NCBI GenBank assembly: GCA_949287905.1
Contig: CASEHX010000013.1
Coordinates: forward strand, 1 to 64,000
Source of the DNA: an uncultured Olsenella sp.
Lineage (GTDB): Bacteria > Actinomycetota > Coriobacteriia > Coriobacteriales > Atopobiaceae
Reading direction: 5' to 3'
Length of the DNA: 64,000 nucleotides
Shown in pieces: positions 9,535 to 18,094 of this stretch; position 1 is the stretch's first letter; every line of letters begins with the position of its first letter. The translations under genes and the position numbers were made by a program. A model generated the notes under the pieces. It saw nothing but the letters and a program-made list of their open reading frames with translations. It was not told where the DNA came from and ran no database searches.

Positions 9535-10389
9535 CTACGAGGGGATGTTCCGCGAGCCCCGCCTGAGGGCCTGGTTCCTCAGGTTTGTGACCGTGGCCTC
9601 CATGCCGTGCGGCGCGTAGCCGAGCGCCTCGAGCGACTCCAGGTCGTGCGGGAGGTAGGCTGCCAGCGAGAGCTCCGCGGTCTGGACCGGGTGCTCCGGT
9701 GCGGGGCCGGGCGTTGCCGCAAGGGCGTGGACGCGGGCGCCCTGCGCGCTGAGCCTCAGCTCGTACTCGCTGGCGGGCGCGTCGGGGAGGTCCGCGCGGG
9801 CGTCGCGGCTCTGCCACAGCAGCTCGTAGCCGGCGATGGGGACCTGCGTGAGCATGAAGTCAAAGAGGGGCTGGCTGTCCGTGCGGAGGCGCACCTCGCC
9901 GTGCGCGGCCAGCACCTCGCGGAAGTCCATGAGGCGCTCCATGCTCGCCATGCGCTTGCCCGCGTCTCGCTTGCGGGGGAACGGCGTGGGGAAGTTGAGG
10001 TAGATCGCCGAGAGCTCGCCCGGCGAGAAGAACTCGCGCACGCGCATGCCCGTGCCGGGGACCACCACGACGTTGGGCAGGCCGCTCTCGAAGACGCGCT
10101 GGGCTGCGTAGGCAACGCAGAAGGGCTCGGAGTCCATGGCAACGAAGAGTATGTCCGGCTCGCGCCGCGCCGCCTCCACGGCAAAGCCGCCCTTGCCGCA
10201 TCCGAGGTCGAGCCGGACCTCGCGATAGCGGCCGGCGTCGCCCGCCTCCGCGCCGACCCCGGGCCAGCAGGCCTGGGCCCAGCTTCCGCGAAGGTTCTGG
10301 GGCGTGAGCTCGATGACGCTCGCGTAGCGCTCGAGACGCTCCTCGAGCACAAAGTTCTTGGGCAGCCGCGCGTGGAGAGCGTGGGGCAT
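9535..10389 (-). CDS. trmB: tRNA (guanine-N7)-methyltransferase, TrmB family
   Basis: A 284-residue SAM-dependent enzyme that makes m7G46 in the tRNA variable loop. VRLDLGCGKGGFAVEAA is the SAM-binding loop. AIYLNFPTPFPRKRDAGKRM corresponds to the TrmB signature F(S/T)DPWPKKRH, here with Thr-Pro-Phe instead of Asp-Pro-Trp. RLMDFREVLAAHGEVRLRTDSQPLFDFM continues the family pattern. The missing Asp in the signature is notable but the rest of the core is intact. The protein is longer than E. coli TrmB because of insertions and a C-terminal extension. It lies 91 bases downstream of the HD-domain gene, and that gap is filled by a tandem REP-like repeat. Confidence 0.85.
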   Translation of the reverse strand: MPHALHARLPKNFVLEERLERYASVIELTPQNLRGSWAQACWPGVGAEAGDAGRYREVRLDLGCGKGGFAVEAARREPDILFVAMDSEPFCVAYAAQRVFESGLPNVVVVPGTGMRVREFFSPGELSAIYLNFPTPFPRKRDAGKRMASMERLMDFREVLAAHGEVRLRTDSQPLFDFMLTQVPIAGYELLWQSRDARADLPDAPASEYELRLSAQGARVHALAATPGPAPEHPVQTAELSLAAYLPHDLESLEALGYAPHGMEATVTNLRNQALRRGSRNIPS

Positions 10390-10402
10390 GGGCTGTGACT
10401 CC

Positions 10403-10484
10403 GTTTCTGAAAGTGTGACAGTGGGCTACGACCCCTTTGTCACGTTTCTGAAAGTGTGACAGTGGGCTACGACTCCTTTGTCAC
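10403..10484. repeat. REP-like repeat, two tandem 41-bp copies
   Basis: The two copies (10403-10443 and 10444-10484) abut exactly and differ at one base. Each begins GTTTCTGAAA and contains GTGACA...GGCTACG...TTTGTCAC, so GTGACA and TGTCAC can pair. The right copy contributes the TGA stop of the HD-domain gene at 10481-10483. A related 33-bp tandem pair is at 25805-25870. Confidence 0.85.
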
Positions 10485-11125
10485 AGGAGGTCGTCGAGGG
10501 TGGCGCCGTAGGAGGGGAAGAAGTCCCGCATGAAGTCGGCCACCTCGGGGAGCTCGGCGGCCATCTCGCACACGGCGGCGCGGGTGCTCGCCTCGGCGCT
10601 CGCGAACTCGGTGTTGCCGGACCGCGCCTCCTCGACGCACTTGATGAGCGCAGAGATCTTGTCGGCGGCCTTTACGAGGCGGCGCAGGTAGAGCTCGTTT
10701 TCGCTGGCGTCGGCGGCGGGCCACAGCACGTCCTCGAAGGAGGGGCGCAGGTCGGCGGGCAGCGCGTCCAGCAGGCGCTCCTCGGCGCTGCGCTCCACGG
10801 CCTTGTAGGCGTCACGGATGGCGCCGTCGTGGTACTTCACGGGTGTGGGGAGGTCGCCGGTCACGATCTCCGATGCGTCGTGATAGAGCGCCACGAGCGC
10901 GGCGCGCTCGGCGTCGAGCGAGCGGCAGTGGCGGGCGTTGCCGATGACGCACAGCATGTGCGCGATGAGCGCCACCTCCAGGGAGTGCTCGGAGAGGTTC
11001 TCCGGTCGCGAGTTGCGCATGAGCGACCAGCGCTCGATGTACTTCATGCGGGAGAGGATCGCAAGGAAGTGCGACGCTCCGGCCGACTCCCGAGCGGCCT
11101 GGTGCCCCGGGTTCTTCTCGTCCAC
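10481..11125 (-). CDS. HD-domain 5'-deoxynucleotidase, YfbR family
   Basis: A 214-residue metal-dependent phosphohydrolase. It has the YfbR pattern FLAILSRMKYIERWSLMRN, then the HD-domain ligands in ENLSEHSLEVALIAH and ALYHDASEIVTGDLPTPVKY, and a later AADKIS. The family removes phosphate from deoxynucleoside 5'-monophosphates and helps balance dNTP pools. It starts with GTG whose G is the last base of the pyrophosphatase TAG stop, so the two are translationally coupled. Its own TGA lies inside the REP-like repeat. The C-terminal 30 residues are less conserved. Confidence 0.88.
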   Translation of the reverse strand: MDEKNPGHQAARESAGASHFLAILSRMKYIERWSLMRNSRPENLSEHSLEVALIAHMLCVIGNARHCRSLDAERAALVALYHDASEIVTGDLPTPVKYHDGAIRDAYKAVERSAEERLLDALPADLRPSFEDVLWPAADASENELYLRRLVKAADKISALIKCVEEARSGNTEFASAEASTRAAVCEMAAELPEVADFMRDFFPSYGATLDDLL

Positions 11126-12792
11126 TAGTCCTGGTCCTCCTGGATGCTCTGCAGGGTTGCCATCAGCGCGGGGATGACCTGCTTCTTGCGGCTCACCACG
11201 CCGGGCAGGCGCGCCATGCCGTCGTGCGGCTCGGCGTCGAAGGCGCGCTCGATGATGCCCTCGGCGCCCTCGCCGTACCAGAGGATCTCGCTCGAGGAAC
11301 TCTTGACGTCGGTGAACAGGTAGAAGACCAGCGGCAGCTCCTCCTGGTGCGCCGCCTCGGCGAGGTAGGGGCCAACCAGCGCCTCCGCCGCCTTGCGGCT
11401 CTTCTCGGTCATGTAGCTGCCCTGGCCCACGCCAAACTTGACGTTGCCGCGGCTGAAGACCTTGAAGTCGGCGCCAAAGACCTCCTCCGCGGTGCGGCCG
11501 GTGAGGTCGGCGCCCGCCTCGAACATGGCGTCGGCGTAGGCCTCGATGTCCACGTCCGCGATCTTTGCGAGCGCGGCTGCGGCGTCGCGGTCGAGCTGCG
11601 TGCAGGTGGGGGAGCGAAACGCCAGCGTGTCCGAGAGGATGGCGGAGAGCATGAGGCCCGCAATGTCCTTGGGGATCTCGACGCCCTGCTCGCGGTACAT
11701 CATGTGGACGATCGTGCAGGTGCAGCCCACGGGCATGTTGCGGAAGTACGCGGGGCCCTCGGTCTCTATGGACCCGATGCGGTGGTGGTCGATGATCTCC
11801 ATGATCTCCGCCTGCTCGAGGCCCTCCACGGACTGCGAGCGCTCGTTGTGGTCAACGAGGATGACGTGCTTCTTCTTGGCGGAGAGCAGGTTGGGGGAGC
11901 TGACGAGGCCCACGTACTTGCTGTTCTCGTCGATGACGGGGAAGAAGCGGTGACGCGAGTGCGCCATCATCTTGCGCGCGTCGTCGATCGCGGTGTTGAC
12001 GCTCACCTTGAGGATGCCCTCGGAGAGCATCTTGGCGCGCACGGGGATGGACATCGAGATGAGGCGCGCGGCGGCGTAGGTGTCGTAGGGCGTGGTGATG
12101 ATCGCGCAGCCGTGGCGCTCCGCCGAGGAGATCACGCGGTGCGAGATGTGCGCGCTGCAGCAGACGATGAGGCAGCTGGCCTCGCACTCGACGGCAAACT
12201 GCTGCGTCTCGTAGCGGTTGGTGGTGAGGATGATGTCGCCGGGCTTGACGGTGTCCTCCATGAGCTCGGGCGTGGTGCCCACGCGAACGTTGCCGCCGGT
12301 CACGCGTGCCGTGGGGTCGCCGAGGATCATCTCGCCGCGCAGGGTGTCGATGATGTTGGCGTAGCAGGTGTGCGACTCGCCGATCACGCTCGTGTCAAAG
12401 ACGTCCATGTTGGCGTTGGCGATGTCCTTGACCGCGATCAGGCCCTCGAGGTTGTTGTCGTCGTCCGTGATGCAGAGGGTGTCGGTCTTGGCCTCGCGCA
12501 TGAGGTTCCATGCGGAGAAGAGGCTCATCTCGCCGTCGATGCCGCCTTGGCGCTGGATCTCGGTGTCCTTGATCTGCGGGGTGACGGAGGTGATGAGCGG
12601 CGGCTCCTCGAAGCCAAAGTGACGCAGCACGAACGCGGTCTCGCGGTTCACGGCGCCCGCGCGACGCGCCTCGTAGATGTTGGTGTGCTCCGCCTCGTTC
12701 TTGAGGTGGGCGTAAGCGATGGCCGAGCAGACGCTGTCCGTGTCCGGATGCAGGTGCCCGATGACGTTGATCTTGCGGATTCCCTCTGGCAT
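11125..12792 (-). CDS. ppaC: CBS-domain manganese-dependent inorganic pyrophosphatase
   Basis: A 555-residue family II pyrophosphatase of the DHH superfamily that hydrolyses PPi in the cytosol. VIGHLHPDTDSVCSAIAYAHL supplies the first metal ligands and the DHH motif is in EIIDHHRIG. DHNERSQSV and the C-terminal DHHA2 segment (ending SRKKQVIPAL) complete the core. About 240 residues between core parts form a regulatory insert with two CBS halves (TDTLCITDDDNNLEGLIAVKD; HSRHRFFPVIDENSKYVGLVS) and a DRTGG-type segment. Such inserts bind adenine nucleotides and tune activity. An in-frame codon 27 codons further upstream is possible, but ATG at 12792 has AAGGGGGG just before it and gives the usual N terminus. 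It is coupled to the downstream HD nucleotidase. Confidence 0.92.
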   Translation of the reverse strand: MPEGIRKINVIGHLHPDTDSVCSAIAYAHLKNEAEHTNIYEARRAGAVNRETAFVLRHFGFEEPPLITSVTPQIKDTEIQRQGGIDGEMSLFSAWNLMREAKTDTLCITDDDNNLEGLIAVKDIANANMDVFDTSVIGESHTCYANIIDTLRGEMILGDPTARVTGGNVRVGTTPELMEDTVKPGDIILTTNRYETQQFAVECEASCLIVCCSAHISHRVISSAERHGCAIITTPYDTYAAARLISMSIPVRAKMLSEGILKVSVNTAIDDARKMMAHSRHRFFPVIDENSKYVGLVSSPNLLSAKKKHVILVDHNERSQSVEGLEQAEIMEIIDHHRIGSIETEGPAYFRNMPVGCTCTIVHMMYREQGVEIPKDIAGLMLSAILSDTLAFRSPTCTQLDRDAAAALAKIADVDIEAYADAMFEAGADLTGRTAEEVFGADFKVFSRGNVKFGVGQGSYMTEKSRKAAEALVGPYLAEAAHQEELPLVFYLFTDVKSSSSEILWYGEGAEGIIERAFDAEPHDGMARLPGVVSRKKQVIPALMATLQSIQEDQD

Positions 12793-13025
12793 GGCGGTAC
12801 CCCCCTTAGGCTCACCTTTCCATTGTGCCACGTGGGAAGCCTGGTTTTGCCGGTCGCCCTGTAAGTGGCGCAAATCGGTATGGGGCGGTCGGCGAGAACG
12901 CTGTCGCTGAGGGGCTGCGGCTGACCCAGTTCCGACGAGGCTCCGCCGCGCCCCCGATGCGTACGAGGTACGCTTGGGGACTCGCCACGTACGGTCGCTA
13001 CGGGCTTTGGGGACGGGAGGAAGCC

Positions 13026-14096
13026 ATGAGGACCTGTGTCTCTCATCAAACTGCGTTGGCTTATCTGCTGAGGATGCCTAACCTGCGCGACGCAGATGCC
13101 CGGCCGAGCCGGGCGAGCGCGATACCGGACTCTGTGCCGAGTGCCGCCGAGGCGAAGGCGCTCCTTGAGGCCCTGGCGCCCAACCTCGGTGAGGGAGCGG
13201 ACGCGCTGGACGTGCTGGTTTCCACTAATTCGGGGCGCCACCAGACGAAGGGGCTCCGTGCACACCTCTGCACAACTAAGCTGCCGGCAGGGTCTTTCAT
13301 TCCCGCAGACGCAATGGGGATAGAGTTCTACCTGAGCGCTCCGGAGCTCGTGTTTCTTCAGATGGCGAGTGAGGTTGAGCTTGACCATCTCATATACGTT
13401 GGCTTTGCTCTCTGCTCGTCGTTTCGTCTCGACGAATACGCGCCCGGAGGCTGCGCCCAACGTGAATGGTCTGACGCGCCGCTTACCAGCGTTGCAAGGA
13501 TTCGCTCATATCTTGAGAGGGTCCCAGCGGGAACCAAGGGTAGAGGGGCGGCGCTGCGCGCGCTCGAGCACGTGAGGGACGGTGCCAGATCTCCCTACGA
13601 GATTGGGCTCGCGATGGTCATTGGGATGCCGCTGCGCCTTGGGGGTTACGCCTTGGGGGAGACCGTCATGAATCCTGAGGTTAAGGTATATGACGGGGTT
13701 GACGTGAGGGGCCAGGTGCGCTGGGTGACCCGTATCCCGGACATCCTGGTGAGCGCCCGGGACTCCAACGGCGTTTTGCGGCGCGTGGGGGTGGACTATG
13801 ACGCAAGGCTGACTCACGGTGCGCCGGACCGGGTTGCCCGGGACCTCGACCGCAGGAACCTCCTTGCACCGAACGAGGACTTCAGGCACATAACCTTGGG
13901 AACTCTGCAGGTGAGCAACTACGTGGCCTTTCGTCGGGAGATGGACAGAATTCGCCGCGCATTGGGCCAGAGGAAGAAGCCGCGCCTTGTCGGGGACCCG
14001 GATTCCGAGCGCAACCGTCGGCTCGAGGCGGATACCCTTGCACGGCAATTTGACCTTTGGAATCGAGTTCTTGGCGGCTCACGGTATCAGCTCTAA
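13026..14096 (+). CDS. Uncharacterised protein with a possible DUF559/Vsr-like nuclease core
   Basis: A 356-residue protein that I cannot assign firmly. In the second half SPYEIGLAMVIGMPLRLGGYAL is followed by RIPDILVSA, then VGVDYDARLTH and a basic helix (RVARDLDRRN). This order of Glu, Asp and a DY(D/E) strand resembles the small DUF559/Vsr-like endonuclease folds seen in many coriobacterial orphan proteins. The N-terminal half has no recognised domain. GGGAGGA lies before the ATG at 13026; the frame is open further upstream but without a site. Base composition is lower in GC than in the neighbours, and the gene ends 6 bases before a MITE-like element, which suggests an accessory gene. Confidence 0.6.
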   Translation: MRTCVSHQTALAYLLRMPNLRDADARPSRASAIPDSVPSAAEAKALLEALAPNLGEGADALDVLVSTNSGRHQTKGLRAHLCTTKLPAGSFIPADAMGIEFYLSAPELVFLQMASEVELDHLIYVGFALCSSFRLDEYAPGGCAQREWSDAPLTSVARIRSYLERVPAGTKGRGAALRALEHVRDGARSPYEIGLAMVIGMPLRLGGYALGETVMNPEVKVYDGVDVRGQVRWVTRIPDILVSARDSNGVLRRVGVDYDARLTHGAPDRVARDLDRRNLLAPNEDFRHITLGTLQVSNYVAFRREMDRIRRALGQRKKPRLVGDPDSERNRRLEADTLARQFDLWNRVLGGSRYQL

Positions 14097-14101
14097 CGCT
14101 T

Positions 14102-14298
14102 GAGGCAGTATTTCCGTCTTCCGGTGTCACTTTGGGCCTCGTTTGTGTGGATTGGAATCTGTTAAGACGATAGTTCGATTTTTTCTTAAGGCGCCAACAG
14201 GCATTTTGTGATTGGAAAACTGCTTGGATGGAGTGGCGCACGAATCAAGTCACACAAACGAGGCCCAAAGTGACACCGGAAGGGCGATTTACTGCCTT
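14102..14298. repeat. MITE-like element B, 197 bp
   Basis: It has the same ends as element A (GAGGCAGTA outside, GTCACTTTGGGCCTCGTTTG inside, in inverted orientation) but a different, AT-rich centre that shares only short stretches such as GCCAAC-GG-TTTTGT. It begins 6 bases after the stop of the preceding gene. The conserved ends with diverged middle are typical of a non-autonomous mobile element family or a strong stem-loop element. Confidence 0.8.
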
Positions 14299-14423
14299 GG
14301 ACCGTGTGTCTCCGGGGGAGGATGCGGATTTTGCCTAAACAACGTGCACGCCCCGGTAAGATAGAGGAGGTGCAAGGACCCCGAACCCCGAACCCCGATC
14401 CCCGCGAGAAGGCGAGTAATCCC

Positions 14424-16103
14424 ATGGCAGAGTTCGTCTACATGTTCAACCGCGCCCGCAAGGCCGTGCACGACAAGGTGATCCTCGACGACGTCACGGT
14501 GGGCGTCTACCCCGGCGCCAAGATCGGCGTGGTGGGCCCCAACGGCGCGGGCAAGTCCACGCTGCTCAAGGTCATGGCCGGCCTCGAGGACGTCTCCAAT
14601 GGCGAGGCGCGTCTCACGCCGGGCTACACCGTGGGCATCCTTCAGCAGGAGCCCCCGCTCGACGAGGACAAGACCGTCCGCGAGAACATCGAGCAGGCCT
14701 TTGGTGACATCCTCGCCAAGATCGAGCGCTTCAACCAGGTGAGCGCCGAGATGGCCGATCCCGATGCGGACTTCGACGCCCTCATGGCCGAGATGGGCCA
14801 GCTCCAGGACGAGATCGACGCCGCCAACGGCTGGGACCTGGACTCCCAGCTCTCGCAGGCGATGGACGCCCTGCAGTGCCCGGACCCGGATGCTCCCGTG
14901 AACATCCTCTCCGGCGGCGAGCGTCGCCGCGTGGCCCTGTGCAAGCTGCTGCTTGAGGCGCCTGACCTGCTGCTCCTTGACGAGCCCACCAACCACCTGG
15001 ACGCCGAGTCGGTGCTCTGGCTCGAGCAGTTCCTGCACCGCTACCCCGGCGCCGTCATGGCCGTCACGCACGACCGCTACTTCCTCGACGACGTGGCCGA
15101 GTGGATCTGCGAGGTCGACCGCGGCCAGCTCTACCCCTACGAGGGCAACTACTCCACCTACCTGGAGAAGAAGGCCGCACGCCTGGAGGCCCAGAGCCAG
15201 CAGGACGCTCGTCGCGCCAAGAAGATGAAGGCCGAGCTCGAGTGGGTGCGCTCTAGCCCCAAGGCGCGCCAGGCCAAGAACCGCGCTCGCCTCGAGCGCT
15301 ACGAGCAGATGGAGGCCGAGGCCCGCGCCTCCAAGCGCGTGGACTTCACGGACATCCACATCCCCGTGGGCCCGCGCCTGGGCGCCAAGGTGCTCGAGGC
15401 CGAGCACCTCTGTAAGAGCTTCGGTGACCGCGTGCTCATCGACGACCTGTCTTTCTCGCTGCCGCGCAACGGCATCGTGGGCGTGATCGGCCCCAACGGC
15501 GTGGGCAAGTCCACGCTCTTCAAGATGATCGTGGGCCAGGAGCAGCCCACGTCCGGCACGCTCGAGGTGGGTGAGTCCGTCAAGCTCTCCTACGTCGACC
15601 AGATGCGCCAGGGCCTGGATGCCGAGAAGACCCTCTGGGAGGTTGTCTCCGACGGCAACGACTACATCCGCGTGGGCGACACCGAGATCCCGAGCCGCGC
15701 CTACGTGGCGGCCTTCGGCTTCAAGGGGTCCGACCAGCAGAAGCGCGCCGGCGTGCTCTCCGGCGGCGAGCGCAACCGCCTGAACCTCGCGCTCACGCTC
15801 AAGCAGGGCGGCAACCTCCTGCTCCTGGACGAGCCGACCAACGACCTCGACGTCGAGACGCTGGAGTCCCTCGAGGAGGCCCTCGAGGAGTTCCCCGGCT
15901 GCTCCGTGGTGATCTCTCACGACCGCTGGTTCCTCGACCGCGTGGCCACGCACATCCTCGCCTGGGAGGGCGACGACGAGAATCCCGGCCGCTGGCACTG
16001 GTTCGAGGGCAACTTCGAGGCCTACCAGGCCGACCGCGAGAAGCGCCTCGGTGCCGACGCCTCCAAGCCCCACCGCCTGCACCGCAAGCTCACGCGCGAC
16101 TAG
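14424..16103 (+). CDS. ettA: ABC-F translation factor EttA
   Basis: A 559-residue soluble protein with two ATPase domains and no membrane segment. Domain 1 has GPNGAGKST (about residue 39), LSGGERRRVAL and DEPTNHLD. Domain 2 has GPNGVGKST, LSGGERNRLNLA and DEPTNDLD. The Lys/Arg-rich linker between them (RAKKMKAELEWVRSSPKARQAKNRARLERYEQ) is the P-site-tRNA-interacting motif. The length and the AEFVYMFNRARK start match EttA, which gates initiation or early elongation on the ribosome according to ATP level. The frame is open 40 codons upstream into the MITE-like repeat, but ATG 14424 gives the family N terminus. The ribosome site is weak (GAAGGCGAG). Confidence 0.93.
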   Translation: MAEFVYMFNRARKAVHDKVILDDVTVGVYPGAKIGVVGPNGAGKSTLLKVMAGLEDVSNGEARLTPGYTVGILQQEPPLDEDKTVRENIEQAFGDILAKIERFNQVSAEMADPDADFDALMAEMGQLQDEIDAANGWDLDSQLSQAMDALQCPDPDAPVNILSGGERRRVALCKLLLEAPDLLLLDEPTNHLDAESVLWLEQFLHRYPGAVMAVTHDRYFLDDVAEWICEVDRGQLYPYEGNYSTYLEKKAARLEAQSQQDARRAKKMKAELEWVRSSPKARQAKNRARLERYEQMEAEARASKRVDFTDIHIPVGPRLGAKVLEAEHLCKSFGDRVLIDDLSFSLPRNGIVGVIGPNGVGKSTLFKMIVGQEQPTSGTLEVGESVKLSYVDQMRQGLDAEKTLWEVVSDGNDYIRVGDTEIPSRAYVAAFGFKGSDQQKRAGVLSGGERNRLNLALTLKQGGNLLLLDEPTNDLDVETLESLEEALEEFPGCSVVISHDRWFLDRVATHILAWEGDDENPGRWHWFEGNFEAYQADREKRLGADASKPHRLHRKLTRD

Positions 16104-16142
16104 GTTTTGTACCCGCCCCCATTTTTTCGAACGGCTCCCTTA

Positions 16143-16190
16143 CGGTCGCCTGACACGGCACGGCTACGGTTGTGCCATGTCAGGCGACCG
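16143..16190. repeat. Palindromic element between ettA and the YcxB-like gene
   Basis: A 13-bp perfect arm (CGGTCGCCTGACA) extends after one mismatch by GGCA, with the complementary arm ending at 16190. The centre contains GGCTACGG. There is no T-tract, so it is not an ordinary terminator. It shares TGACA...GGCTACG...TGTCA with the REP-like repeats at 10403 and 25805. Confidence 0.65.
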
Positions 16191-16209
16191 TCTCGTGAAA
16201 GGGGACCAC

Positions 16210-16902
16210 ATGCTCGAAGGCAGCGCATACTCCGTTCACATGGACCTCGATGGGTTCCGTGACCTCTTCCGTGCCCAGCAGATCCGCTATACCCGCAAGC
16301 TCGGAATTCTCTGCGCCGTATTGTTTGGGCTCATGACTCTCGTCTCCGTCCTTGCGTGCCTTACCGCCCCCTCCTTCGAGATGGCGGGAACCGCGCTGCT
16401 CTTCGTGGCCCTTCTCGCGTTCGGCGTCATGATGGCGGTGCGCCCTCCGCTCCTGCTCGCGACGCGCGCGGGTCTGGTGCGGAGGTGGTTTGTGCAGCGA
16501 GGCGCCGCCAACGCTGCGAACGATCCGCTCGAGCAGCTCGTCGCCGACTACACGGTGACCCTTTCGGCGTTCGGCTTTACGGAGGCATCGAGCACCGCAA
16601 CGATCAACGTGCCCTGGTTCGCCCTCGACGCCCGTCCGGTCTCGGGTGACAACGGGGTCTACTTCGTGCTGGCAAAGGGCAAGGAGGCCTCCCTCGCCTA
16701 CAACCTCATGGGGATTAACTGGGCCTTCCGCGACGAGGATGCCTCGGGCGTGCTCTTTCTTCCGCGCGAGGTTGTCGAGAAGAGCCCGGGGCTTGTCGAT
16801 GAGGTCTCCACCGCAATCAAGGGCGCCCGGCAGCGCTACCTCGGCCGTGGGAGGCAGGCTGGCGAGGACGAGCGGCTTGCCGCGTGGCTGGCGGCAAGGT
16901 AG
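16210..16902 (+). CDS. YcxB-like membrane protein
   Basis: A 230-residue protein with an N-terminal cytosolic stretch, two adjacent transmembrane helices (about residues 32-53 and 59-76) and a C-terminal soluble domain. The soluble part (YTVTLSAFGFTEASSTATINVPWFALDAR... YFVLAKGKEA... FLPREVV) follows the YcxB-like pattern of PH-like beta strands. The function of that family is unknown. GAAAGGGGAC sits 5-6 bases before ATG 16210, better than the in-frame ATG at 16177, which lies inside the palindrome. The next gene follows after 49 bases on the same strand. Confidence 0.65.
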   Translation: MLEGSAYSVHMDLDGFRDLFRAQQIRYTRKLGILCAVLFGLMTLVSVLACLTAPSFEMAGTALLFVALLAFGVMMAVRPPLLLATRAGLVRRWFVQRGAANAANDPLEQLVADYTVTLSAFGFTEASSTATINVPWFALDARPVSGDNGVYFVLAKGKEASLAYNLMGINWAFRDEDASGVLFLPREVVEKSPGLVDEVSTAIKGARQRYLGRGRQAGEDERLAAWLAAR

Positions 16903-16951
16903 GAAGGTCCCATCTCGCTTCCGGCGGGTCTATAGGGTGGAGTGAGCCGGC

Positions 16952-18022
16952 ATGTTTTTCGCTAGAAAGAAGACGAGTCTCGCCGAACTCCCGCTCGAAG
17001 AGGTGTGCTTCTCGAGCGAGGACCTGTTCTGCCTGCTTGGCGGCAACGACGCGTGCATGGTGGCATGCGGGCCGATGCAGCTCAGGCTGGACATCGTCGA
17101 GCGTGATCGGCCGGACCTCGGCCCCTGGAAGCGCAACCTCATAAACCGCTACACCGATGCGGGCTGGGTGGATGCCGAGGGCAACCCGTGCCCGGAGCTT
17201 GCCCGCGCCATCGACGCCCTGGGGCAGATGGGCACGGCCATTTCCTATGAGCAGAACATTCGTAAGCGCAGGGTGGGAGTCGTGCTCGGCGAGCGTGGGG
17301 CCGTCGGCGTCGTGAGGGCGCCGGGTCTCAGGGGCGGCTGGTACCTGAGGCCCTTCCCGGAGGACCGCTCGCTGTGGTCGGCTCGCTTCCGCGAGATCTT
17401 CCCGGCTGTCGATTTCCCCTTCTCCCCGGCGAGGCGCGAGTACCATGCCACGATCGTGGAGCCGGAGGAGGAGAACGTTGCCAGGGCGTTCGCCGACGGC
17501 GACGAGGTGTACTCCCGCGCGTACGCGCTCCGGCACGACCTCGATCCCGACGCCCTCGCCGAGATGACGCAGGCACTGGGGAGAGAGTTTGACCGCCCCC
17601 GGTTCTTCGTGGCCGACCTTACGGGCTGCGAGCCGGACCTGTCGATGGGATGGCGCTACGTCGGCGAGGCGAGGGGGCACGCTCGCACCCGACGCGTCAT
17701 GCTGGTGCCCGAGATCGGCGCGATCTTCTCGAACTGCACCGCCTGGAGTCCTTCCGTATCCGATCGCTGGCTCTCCGAGGACATCCCGAGCATCCGCGAC
17801 AAGACGGACTTCTACTGCTTCGACTTCTATCGCTCCGGCGACCTCCTGGAGGCCCTCTCGCACGCGCCGGCTCACCCGGAGGCCCTCGCAGCCGGTGAGG
17901 ACCCGGGCCTTCCGATGCGGTGGGGGGTAATGGCGACGGGCTCGTCCGTCTCGTGGCACTTCTCGGCGAACGGCGTCGCTTTTCTGAAACATTACCGTCA
18001 CAGAACGTCCACAACCAGTTAA
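16952..18022 (+). CDS. Uncharacterised protein, 356 residues
   Basis: I do not recognise this protein. There is no signal peptide or membrane segment. The N-terminal 120 residues (CLLGGNDACMVACGPMQLRLDIVERDRP... QMGTAISYEQNIRKRRVGVVLG) look like an alpha/beta regulatory or chaperone-like domain. The remainder is rich in aromatic and acidic residues without a clear motif. The ATG is preceded by GGGTGGAGTG. It forms a likely two-gene unit with the YcxB-like gene and ends just before a good terminator. An EspG-like fold crossed my mind from length and composition, but nothing diagnostic supports it. Confidence 0.7.
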   Translation: MFFARKKTSLAELPLEEVCFSSEDLFCLLGGNDACMVACGPMQLRLDIVERDRPDLGPWKRNLINRYTDAGWVDAEGNPCPELARAIDALGQMGTAISYEQNIRKRRVGVVLGERGAVGVVRAPGLRGGWYLRPFPEDRSLWSARFREIFPAVDFPFSPARREYHATIVEPEEENVARAFADGDEVYSRAYALRHDLDPDALAEMTQALGREFDRPRFFVADLTGCEPDLSMGWRYVGEARGHARTRRVMLVPEIGAIFSNCTAWSPSVSDRWLSEDIPSIRDKTDFYCFDFYRSGDLLEALSHAPAHPEALAAGEDPGLPMRWGVMATGSSVSWHFSANGVAFLKHYRHRTSTTS

Positions 18023-18026
18023 AATG

Positions 18027-18054
18027 AAAGGGCGTCCCCCGGGGCGCCCTTTTT
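18027..18054 (+). terminator. Rho-independent terminator
   Basis: AAAGGGCG and CGCCCTTT flank a CCCCGG centre and end in TTTTTG, 5 bases after the TAA stop of the preceding gene. Confidence 0.9.
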
Positions 18055-18094
18055 GTGAATAACGGCGCGTCGCGCCACGGCGATAGGAGCTCGC

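Noticed and set aside
7810..10398. Plus-strand frame of about 860 codons opposite the DUF3825-like and trmB genes
   Set aside because: It is antisense and has Gly/Arg/Leu-rich low complexity. The minus strand carries recognisable proteins with ribosome sites.
14289..16082. Long minus-strand frame opposite ettA
   Set aside because: It is a shadow of ettA, with Val/Leu/Gly-rich sequence and no start signal.
16952..18022. EspG-like type VII secretion chaperone
   Set aside because: Only length and general composition suggested it; no motif or neighbouring secretion gene supports it.
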